From contig NZ_OBEH01000001.1 of the NCBI RefSeq assembly GCF_900215465.1, forward strand, positions 310,001-374,000: a stretch of 64,000 nucleotides of DNA, in the 5' to 3' direction. The notes under the pieces were generated by a model. It saw only the letters and a list, made by a program, of their open reading frames with translations, did not search any database and was not told where the DNA came from. This DNA is from Flagellimonas pacifica. GTDB lineage: Bacteria > Bacteroidota > Bacteroidia > Flavobacteriales > Flavobacteriaceae. The position numbers and the translations under genes are program-made. Of this stretch, positions 51,148 to 58,159 are shown piece by piece (positions within the stretch are counted from its first letter, which is position 1; every line of letters starts with the position of its first letter).

Positions 51148-53523
51148 ATGAAAAAAATCATTTTAACGGCCGCTTTCCTGTTTACACTAACCGGTTGGGC
51201 TCAAACGGGTATCATCAAAGGAATTGTTTTGGACAAGCAATCCGAAAGCCCTTTGGAAGGAGCAACCGTTCAACTAATGGATATGGAAATAGCTACAGGT
51301 GTTATTACTGATCTTGATGGAAGATTTATCTTAAAAGATGTTCCAATTGGCAGACAAAGTATACAGATAAGCTATATAGGTTTTGAAAGTTCTACTGTCC
51401 CCAATATAGAGGTTACAACGGGAAAAGACGCTGTAGTCAATATTACATTGCAGGAAAGTTTTAATCAACTTAATGAAGTTGTTGTATCATCCAATACCAC
51501 TTTGGATAAACCTAAAAACAAATTGGCTGTTGTATCAGCAAGGCAATTCGGAATTGAGGAAGTAGGGCGGTTTTCTGGCGGAAGGGGCGACGTTGGAAGA
51601 CTGGCCTCAAATTTCGCAGGAGTGTCTGCACCCGATGACAGTAGGAACGATGTCATTATTCGAGGAAATTCTCCAACCGGATTATTATGGAGAATAGAAG
51701 GTATTCCAGTTCCCAACCCCAACCATTATTCTTCTGCCGGTACCACGGGGGGGCCTGTATCTGCATTAAACCCCAATATGCTTAAAAATTCCGATTTCAT
51801 TACCTCTGCTTTTCCAGCAGAATATGGCAATGCCATTGGAGGGGTATTTGATATTGGGCTTAGAAATGGCAATACTGATGATTATGAATTTTCCGCCCAA
51901 GCTGGTCTCTTCTCGGGAGTGGAAGCCAATGCCGAAGGTCCAATGGGGGAAAAGGGTTCCTTTTTAGTAGCAGCTAGGTACTCCTTAATCGGATTAACAG
52001 GTGGAGCCGGAACTTCGGCCACTCCCAATTATGGTGACCTTTCATTTAATTTCAATTTTGGAAAAGGAAAACTGGGAAGTCTATCACTATTTGGCATTGG
52101 AGGCACCTCAGACATAGAATTTTTGGGGGATGATATAGAAGCCGACGATCTTTTTGCAGCCGAAGATGAAGATGCTTTTGTTAAATCCGGTTTTGGTGTG
52201 TTGGGATTAAAGCACAGTTTGCCTATTGGCAAAAATTCATTTGTTAGAACAGTGATTGGTTATTCTACTTCACAAAGTCAATATACCGCCGACAGATATT
52301 TTGATAAGGACACCCCTCAAGAAAATATCATATTATACACTAAAGACGATGAGACTGAAAACAGGTTTACCATTTCATCCTTGTTCAATTCAAAGATCAA
52401 TAATAAGATTACCCTAAGAACCGGACTTGTATATGAAAACCTAACCCTGGACTACATCAACCAAGACCGCGAAGAACAGCCAGATAATGATGGTGATGGT
52501 TTTTCAGATCTTGTTACGCTAGTTGATGTCAATGAAAGTCTTAACCTTTTTCAACCCTTTGTTCAAGGCCAATTCAGGCTTAGTGAAAAACTGACCTTAA
52601 ATGCAGGATTAAATGGGCAATATAGCAACTTGAACAAGCAATTTGCGCTAGGACCAAGGGCCGGACTCAGTTTTGATGCCAATGACAACCATAGGTTCAG
52701 TTTGGGTTATGGCTTGCACTATCAAAACATACCTTCTCCCATACTTTTCCTAAATGAAAATGTGAATGGCAATTTGGCTCAGACCAACAGGGATTTAGAG
52801 TTTGTGCGCAGTGCACATTACGTGATGGGATATGATGTTAAACTTGGTAATAAATGGAGAGGAAAAGTTGAAGCCTATTACCAAGATATTGACAATGCAC
52901 CTGTACATCAGTTCTCATCAAGCTATTCCACATTAACAGAAGGTGCCGATTTTGGATTCAGTAAAGATGCAGTATCATTGGTAAATGAAGGGACCGCTTT
53001 TAATCAAGGTATTGAACTGACCTTGGAAAAATTCTTTAGCCAAAATTATTATATGCTCTTTACCTCATCATTTTATCAAAGCAAATACAAAGGCAGTGAT
53101 GGTGTTGAGCGCAATTCCCCGTTTAACAATGGACAGGTAATCAATTTTCTGGCGGGCAAGGAATTTGTTGTTGGGAAAGCTAGAAAGAACAGGTTTTTTA
53201 TGGACACCAAAGTGACTTTCTCCGGAGGGAGGTACTATACCCCAATAAATTTAGAAGCTTCCCGAGCAGCCAAATATGAGGTGCTCTATGATGATTTGGC
53301 ATATAGCCTTCAATATGATAATTACTTTAGATGGGATGTAAAACTAGGTTTCAAAATCAATAGTAAAACCAAAAAACGGTCTCATCAATTCTATGTTGAC
53401 CTACAAAATGTGACCAATAACAAAAACATTTTTTCTAGAATGTACAATAGGCTAACGGATAATATTGATCGCGAGGATCAGATTGGGTTTTTCCCAGATT
53501 TTGGGTATAGATTTCAGTTTTAG
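51148..53523 (+). CDS. TonB-dependent receptor with carboxypeptidase-like N-domain
   Basis: 791 residues. Signal peptide KKIILTAAFLFTLTGWAQ; a carboxypeptidase-regulatory-like domain (about 22-110: GIIKGIVLDKQSESPLEGATVQL, GRFILKDVPIGRQSIQISYIGF); a plug (DVIIRGNSPTGLLWRIEGIPVPNPNHYSSAGTTGG, PAEYGNAIGG); then the barrel ending in FPDFGYRFQF. Ligand unknown. It stands alone, without SusD, and diverges from a LytS/LytTR pair. Confidence 0.92.
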   Translation: MKKIILTAAFLFTLTGWAQTGIIKGIVLDKQSESPLEGATVQLMDMEIATGVITDLDGRFILKDVPIGRQSIQISYIGFESSTVPNIEVTTGKDAVVNITLQESFNQLNEVVVSSNTTLDKPKNKLAVVSARQFGIEEVGRFSGGRGDVGRLASNFAGVSAPDDSRNDVIIRGNSPTGLLWRIEGIPVPNPNHYSSAGTTGGPVSALNPNMLKNSDFITSAFPAEYGNAIGGVFDIGLRNGNTDDYEFSAQAGLFSGVEANAEGPMGEKGSFLVAARYSLIGLTGGAGTSATPNYGDLSFNFNFGKGKLGSLSLFGIGGTSDIEFLGDDIEADDLFAAEDEDAFVKSGFGVLGLKHSLPIGKNSFVRTVIGYSTSQSQYTADRYFDKDTPQENIILYTKDDETENRFTISSLFNSKINNKITLRTGLVYENLTLDYINQDREEQPDNDGDGFSDLVTLVDVNESLNLFQPFVQGQFRLSEKLTLNAGLNGQYSNLNKQFALGPRAGLSFDANDNHRFSLGYGLHYQNIPSPILFLNENVNGNLAQTNRDLEFVRSAHYVMGYDVKLGNKWRGKVEAYYQDIDNAPVHQFSSSYSTLTEGADFGFSKDAVSLVNEGTAFNQGIELTLEKFFSQNYYMLFTSSFYQSKYKGSDGVERNSPFNNGQVINFLAGKEFVVGKARKNRFFMDTKVTFSGGRYYTPINLEASRAAKYEVLYDDLAYSLQYDNYFRWDVKLGFKINSKTKKRSHQFYVDLQNVTNNKNIFSRMYNRLTDNIDREDQIGFFPDFGYRFQF

Positions 53524-53547
53524 TGGTTTGTTTGGTAGTTTGCGTAG

Positions 53548-53580
53548 AAACCCTTGCTCTTGGCAAGGGTTTTCTTTTTA
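53548..53580 (+). terminator. Intrinsic terminator of the TonB receptor gene
   Basis: Arms AAACCCTTGC (53548-53557) and GCAAGGGTTT (53563-53572), 5-base loop, then TTCTTTTT. Confidence 0.9.
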
Positions 53581-53648
53581 TAAGCACTATCATACGTTAA
53601 GCTGATAAGATTTTATTAGTTTTAAGACTCAACTTTAAAACCTTCCCG

Positions 53649-54134
53649 TTGGCAAAAAGTGAATTGAATTCAGCTTCATTTTTAAATAAAGAATTGTCTA
53701 AAATTGAAGCGTATATTTTGCAAAGAGATTCTTTTAATCCTAAAGTATCCAAGGTCGATGTTGCTTGGCATTTAGATCATATGCTTAAGACCGTTATTGT
53801 AATATGCAAAGCTCTGGAGGCTTCCAATCCTGCAGCATTTAAACCAAACTTTAATCTTACGAGGTCTTTAATCTATATATGGGGTGATTTCCCTAGAGGT
53901 GTTGCCAAATCTCCCAGGGTTGTGCTACCTCCAGATAATATTCTGACCGAAGACCTTCACCTACAAATTGAAACAGTGAAGGAAAATTTAAAAAAGATCC
54001 AAGGTTTAGATTCCAAAGCACATTTTGAACATCCCTATTTTAGCGTTATCAATAAAAGGCAAAGCATCAAGTTTTTAAAAATACATACTCGTCACCATTT
54101 AAAAATTGTAGCGGATATTTTAAAAGGGCGGTAG
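53649..54134 (+). CDS. DUF1569 protein (DinB-like fold)
   Basis: 161 residues from a TTG start; no ATG lies near. DUF1569 shows as VDVAWHLDHMLKTVIVICKALEASNPAAFKP, FPRGVAKSPRVVLPPDN, and FKIHTRHHLKIVADILK-type ending (LKIHTRHHLKIVADIL) with His residues placed as in DinB metal sites. Function is unknown. It converges on the MarR gene. Confidence 0.72.
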   Translation: MAKSELNSASFLNKELSKIEAYILQRDSFNPKVSKVDVAWHLDHMLKTVIVICKALEASNPAAFKPNFNLTRSLIYIWGDFPRGVAKSPRVVLPPDNILTEDLHLQIETVKENLKKIQGLDSKAHFEHPYFSVINKRQSIKFLKIHTRHHLKIVADILKGR

Positions 54135-54151
54135 CCCTCGTCATCATGACT

Positions 54152-54661
54152 CTATTGTTTTTCCATTGAAACAATAATCTTTTTTAAAAGTTGAGTAAGC
54201 TGCTCCCTGTCCGATTTGTTAAGTCCAAGGAGATTAGATTCTGCCGCTCTAAATCGTGATGAAATCGCTCTATCAATAACCCTTCTTCCTTTATTGGACA
54301 ATACAGCCAGACTCACCCTTCCATCCTTTGGGTCTGGCAATCGAAACAACAACCCCATTTTCTCCAACCTATCCAACAAAGCTGTCATAGCACCAGAGGT
54401 AATCAAGACCGATTTTCTGAGCTGAGTTGGTGTAAGCTGAAAGGGCTTCCCCGACCTTCTCAAAGTTGCCAATACGTCCAAATCTGTATAATAAATCCCA
54501 TATTCCTGAAGTGCCAAACTGGTTTGTTTTTCAAATTTTTTTCCAAGAAAAAGTATCCTGCCCACAACATTCATAGCAGATGCATCCAAATCTGGTCTTT
54601 CTCTTTTCCAGTCGACAATCAATTCATCCAATAAATCGGTTTCCTTCATTTGATCTTTCAT
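54152..54661 (-). CDS. MarR-family transcriptional regulator
   Basis: 169 residues. Winged helix at about 70-130: LDVLATLRRSGKPFQLTPTQLRKSVLITSGAMTALLDRLEKMGLLFRLPDPKDGRVSLAVLSNKGRRVID, with the DxR wing motif. Such regulators repress nearby and divergent genes and let go when a small ligand binds. A 46-base palindromic operator lies directly upstream, between it and the divergent serine hydrolase gene. Confidence 0.93.
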   Translation of the reverse strand: MKDQMKETDLLDELIVDWKRERPDLDASAMNVVGRILFLGKKFEKQTSLALQEYGIYYTDLDVLATLRRSGKPFQLTPTQLRKSVLITSGAMTALLDRLEKMGLLFRLPDPKDGRVSLAVLSNKGRRVIDRAISSRFRAAESNLLGLNKSDREQLTQLLKKIIVSMEKQ

Positions 54662-54681
54662 AACAACATGAATTTTCTTAG

Positions 54682-54727
54682 AATTTATCTCAATATTAAG
54701 ATAAATATCTTAATATTGAGATAAATT
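54682..54727. promoter_or_regulatory. 46-bp palindromic operator of the MarR regulator
   Basis: 22-base arms (54682-54703 and 54706-54727) pair perfectly around a central AA. Each arm contains a 16-base near-palindrome, ATCTCAATATTAAGAT and ATCTTAATATTGAGAT, that is, two adjacent MarR-type sites 19 bases apart. The element fills the space between the MarR start and the divergent gene. Confidence 0.75.
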
Positions 54728-54780
54728 TAATGAATTGGATTCATAATCAAAAAACATATAGTATATCGAACTATTTACTT

Positions 54781-55929
54781 ATGAAAAATCACTCTTTTGC
54801 AACTAAACAACATTCCAAATTCTTGACTCTAAGACTATCTAAAGCGCAAGCGTTTTTTTACTTGCTAGCTTTCTTAGCAATAGCACCCCATACCTTTCAC
54901 GCACAACAAGCATCAAGCATAATAAAAGCTAATCATTTTTTAAAAAAAACACTACTGAAAAACAACTTACCAAGTCTTTCTGTTGCAGTATCAAAAGAAG
55001 GGCAACTTGTTTATGCAAGTGCCCAAGGTTTTGCCGACTTGGAACTTAATATCCCTGCCACCACAGAAAGTGTCTATAGAATTGGTTCTATTAGCAAAAG
55101 TATGACCGCTGTTTTAACAATGACCTTAGTAGAAAAAGGTAAATTGAAAATTGACATTCCAATACAAAATTATTGCGGCATCTTTCCTGATAAAAATGTA
55201 CCAATAAATCTAAAACGATTATTAACACATCAAGGTGGGATTCGACATTACAATTTTGATAAAATCGAAGAGGAATATTATAGTATTACGAGATACTCTT
55301 CCTCCTCTGATGCAATTTCAATATTTAAGAACGATTCTTTAATCACAATACCAGGCACAAAACACTTTTATAGCAGCTATGGCTACACCCTTATCGGTTG
55401 TGCAATAGAGCATATAACCAATACCTCATTTGAAGAAGCATTGCAAAAATACGTCTTAGATGTAGCACAAATGAGTCAAACGCAACTTGACTATTATGAA
55501 AAGATTATCCCTAACAGGGCAAAAACGTATGACTTAGAAAAGGATAGCGGTTTCAAAAATACAAGACAGGTAGACTTAAGCAACAAGTTTCCAGGAGGAG
55601 GTATTTTGTCTACTCCCACTGATTTGGTGAAATTTGGCAATGCATTGCTTAATCATACATTGCTCAAAAATGCAACTTTGAAGAAAATGTGGAAGGAACA
55701 AAAGACTTCAACCGGTGAGTCGACCAATTATGCCTTGGGATGGCGCATATCTAATGATAAAAAAGAAATTTTTCATGGTGGATCAAGCGTTGGCGGCAAA
55801 TCCTTTTTATTGATTATTCCAAAAGAACAAATAGTGGTTGCATTTACAACTAATTCTTCATCTTTTTCCACTTCTCGTCTGAAATTTGCGCAGCAAATAG
55901 CTACATTGTTTTCCAAATCAAATAACTAA
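54781..55929 (+). CDS. Serine hydrolase (beta-lactamase family)
   Basis: 382 residues from the ATG at 54781; the earlier ATG at 54730 begins 3 bases after the operator and adds no recognisable sequence. A signal peptide follows a long basic lead (FFYLLAFLAIAPHTFHAQ). The class C/serine hydrolase motifs are SISKSMTAV (S-x-x-K), YSSYGYTLIG (Y-x-N equivalent YGY) and HGGSSVGGKS. It would cut amide or ester bonds, for instance D-amino acid peptides or beta-lactams, in the periplasm. The next gene is D-threonine aldolase-like, 26 bases on. Confidence 0.86.
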   Translation: MKNHSFATKQHSKFLTLRLSKAQAFFYLLAFLAIAPHTFHAQQASSIIKANHFLKKTLLKNNLPSLSVAVSKEGQLVYASAQGFADLELNIPATTESVYRIGSISKSMTAVLTMTLVEKGKLKIDIPIQNYCGIFPDKNVPINLKRLLTHQGGIRHYNFDKIEEEYYSITRYSSSSDAISIFKNDSLITIPGTKHFYSSYGYTLIGCAIEHITNTSFEEALQKYVLDVAQMSQTQLDYYEKIIPNRAKTYDLEKDSGFKNTRQVDLSNKFPGGGILSTPTDLVKFGNALLNHTLLKNATLKKMWKEQKTSTGESTNYALGWRISNDKKEIFHGGSSVGGKSFLLIIPKEQIVVAFTTNSSSFSTSRLKFAQQIATLFSKSNN

Positions 55930-55955
55930 GGCTTTACTTCTTAAAATAAAAGAAA

Positions 55956-57068
55956 ATGACAACAAATTGGTTTAAAATAAAAAATATCGACTCGGTGGAT
56001 TCCCCGTCCATTGCATTGTACAAAGAACATTTACAGTTCAACATTGACCACATGCTAGCCATGGTGAACGGTGAAACGCATAGGTTAATGCCCCATGTTA
56101 AAACCAATAAAATGCCAAAGGTCTTAGAATTACTTGTGGCATCAGGAATTACAAATTTTAAGGCCTCTACTGTTTCTGAAACCGAAATTGCTGCTGAAGC
56201 TGGGGCCAAATCTGTTCTAATAGCTCATCAATTGGTAGGGCCCAAAGTAGATCGTTTTCTTTCTTTGATAGTGCATTTTCCTAACACAGATTTCTCAACA
56301 ATTATTGATACAGAAGAAACTGCTTCTCTTCTTAACCGAAAAGCCTTAGAAAAAGGGATACTTGTAAATATTTACATTGACATCAATAATGGCATGGACC
56401 GATCTGGGATAAAAATTGGCCCTAATCTTGATTCGCTTCTTTCATCCATCAAAGAATGTGAAGGTCTTCAATTCAAAGGCTTCCATATCTACGATGGTCA
56501 TTTAAGGGATACTGAATTTACTGTCCGAAATAAAAAAATTGAAGCTGGATTGGAAGATGCTACCACTTATTTTGAGGCATTACAAAAAGTGTATCCCTCT
56601 ATCAAGTTAATATGCGGTGGAACACCTTCCTTCACTTCCCATCTTTTGCAAGAAAACAGGATTACCAGTCCAGGAACCTGTGTTTTATGGGATTGGGGAT
56701 ATGGCGAAAAGTTAACTGAGCAAAAGTTCAAACATGCCGCTCTTTTGGTCACCCGTATTATTTCAAAACCTGCCAAAGGTGTTGTAACCTTAGATTTAGG
56801 CCACAAATCTGTAGCTCCTGAAAATCCCATTGACAAGCGGGTCAAGTTCCTGAACATAGAAAATTATGAACTCCTCTCACAAAGTGAGGAACATGGCGTG
56901 CTTCAAGTCTCCAATTGGGAAGAGCTCAAAGTAGGGGATGTTCTCTACGGAATCCCCTATCACATTTGCCCTACCATTAACTTACATGACGAAGTATCTG
57001 TTATTGAAAATGGAGAAAAAAAGGATTCTTGGGAAATTACCGCCCGAAAACGGAAGCTTCGGTTTTAA
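55956..57068 (+). CDS. D-threonine aldolase-like PLP enzyme
   Basis: 370 residues with an alanine-racemase-like N-terminal barrel. The PLP Lys is in LMPHVKTNKMPKVLE (about residue 51); further motifs are VNIYIDINNGMDRSGI, FKGFHIYDGHLRD, ICGGTPSF and DLGHKSVAPENP. D-threonine aldolases split D-beta-hydroxy-amino acids into glycine and an aldehyde. Pairing with a secreted serine hydrolase under a MarR regulator suggests D-amino acid use. Stop overlaps the convergent phytase gene by 4 bases. Confidence 0.82.
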   Translation: MTTNWFKIKNIDSVDSPSIALYKEHLQFNIDHMLAMVNGETHRLMPHVKTNKMPKVLELLVASGITNFKASTVSETEIAAEAGAKSVLIAHQLVGPKVDRFLSLIVHFPNTDFSTIIDTEETASLLNRKALEKGILVNIYIDINNGMDRSGIKIGPNLDSLLSSIKECEGLQFKGFHIYDGHLRDTEFTVRNKKIEAGLEDATTYFEALQKVYPSIKLICGGTPSFTSHLLQENRITSPGTCVLWDWGYGEKLTEQKFKHAALLVTRIISKPAKGVVTLDLGHKSVAPENPIDKRVKFLNIENYELLSQSEEHGVLQVSNWEELKVGDVLYGIPYHICPTINLHDEVSVIENGEKKDSWEITARKRKLRF

Positions 57069-58096
57069 TTTTCTATTGCTTCCCCCAATACTTTTCCCAG
57101 ATCATGGAAAAAGAAGTTTTGTTCATCGTTCATGGAAACAAAAAGTCCATTTGGAAAGGTTTTATTTAATGGAACGGTTACTACCTCACAACCATCGGTT
57201 TCCAGTGTAGTCAAGTTCACTGCCTTTACAAATGAATTGTCTTTTCTTGAAAAGATATTGAACTGGCCACGCTGCTGGTCAGACACAAGGATATATCCCT
57301 CCCCATTAGGATATGTAGCAACTGCAATTCCTTCAATGTCATTCAAAAAGTGTTCCCCACCAAAACATGAAAGCTCATCATTGCCTTTATAGGGTTCTGC
57401 ATAGTATTTTCTGATACAAACCCCTTCATCTGAATAATATATCATTCCATTTTCATCATCCACGGCAATCGCCTCAATCTCCTTCTGCCCACTGAACTTT
57501 CCAAATTTTCGAACTAATTGAGATTGTACTTCACCACTATCACTTATCAACCTATATTGGTACAAATGGTTATCTAACGGGCCTGTTTTTCTCCCTACAA
57601 TTGCATATACCGATGAATCATTGGGCGATTTATATAGGCTAATTCCCATGGGCAATCGTTGTTCAATATTTGACTCATCTTCAAAGACAGGAAATCCACC
57701 TCCATCCAATGGCTTCATGTCTGGAACAGAGAATACCCTTATTTGTTGTTTCTCACGCTCGGTGAAGGCCAAAATATCGATGGTTACGGAATCATTCAAC
57801 TGAAAACCATACTCCACATCCACATTATTGGGTCTTTCAATATTTCTTATGGTTTTTTCCTCTATAATCTTTCCTTCCAAATCAAAAGCATAAATGGCTC
57901 CATTGGTTTTTTTGTCTGTTCCAAAAACAACACTTTTTGACGCATCAATGGGATTCACCCAAATCGCTGGATCATCAGTATCATTAAGTGTTTTTTCGGT
58001 AATTACATCTGGTTGGATAGGTGGCAAAGTACTTTTGGTGCCGCAGGATGCTAATCCTACAAAAGCTAAAAATAATATGGTTCTATTTTTTGTCAT
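57065..58096 (-). CDS. Beta-propeller phytase (lipoprotein)
   Basis: 343 residues. Lipobox at FVGLASCG puts a lipidated Cys at about residue 19. The phytase propeller core is plain: NDTDDPAIWVNPIDASKSVVFGTDKKTNGAIYAFDLEGK, NNVDVEYGFQL, EIEAIAVDDENGMIYYSDE and DIEGIAVATYPNGEGYILVSDQQRGQFNIF, with the acidic calcium-binding residues of the family. It releases phosphate from phytate. Its gene follows the TonB receptor gene, probably for uptake of the same substrate. Confidence 0.9.
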   Translation of the reverse strand: MTKNRTILFLAFVGLASCGTKSTLPPIQPDVITEKTLNDTDDPAIWVNPIDASKSVVFGTDKKTNGAIYAFDLEGKIIEEKTIRNIERPNNVDVEYGFQLNDSVTIDILAFTEREKQQIRVFSVPDMKPLDGGGFPVFEDESNIEQRLPMGISLYKSPNDSSVYAIVGRKTGPLDNHLYQYRLISDSGEVQSQLVRKFGKFSGQKEIEAIAVDDENGMIYYSDEGVCIRKYYAEPYKGNDELSCFGGEHFLNDIEGIAVATYPNGEGYILVSDQQRGQFNIFSRKDNSFVKAVNLTTLETDGCEVVTVPLNKTFPNGLFVSMNDEQNFFFHDLGKVLGEAIEN

Positions 58097-58124
58097 TTTA
58101 TTTTGTTTTACGACAAAAGCTGCC

Positions 58125-58148
58125 CAAAGGCAGCTTTAAAGACTGTAG
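58125..58148 (-). terminator. Hairpin between TonB receptor and phytase genes
   Basis: Arms AAAGCTGCC and GGCAGCTTT (58126-58147), perfect 9-bp stem, loop of 4. Only TTTTG follows on the minus strand, so it may be a partial terminator that lowers phytase expression. Confidence 0.6.
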
Positions 58149-58159
58149 GTTAATGGTTT

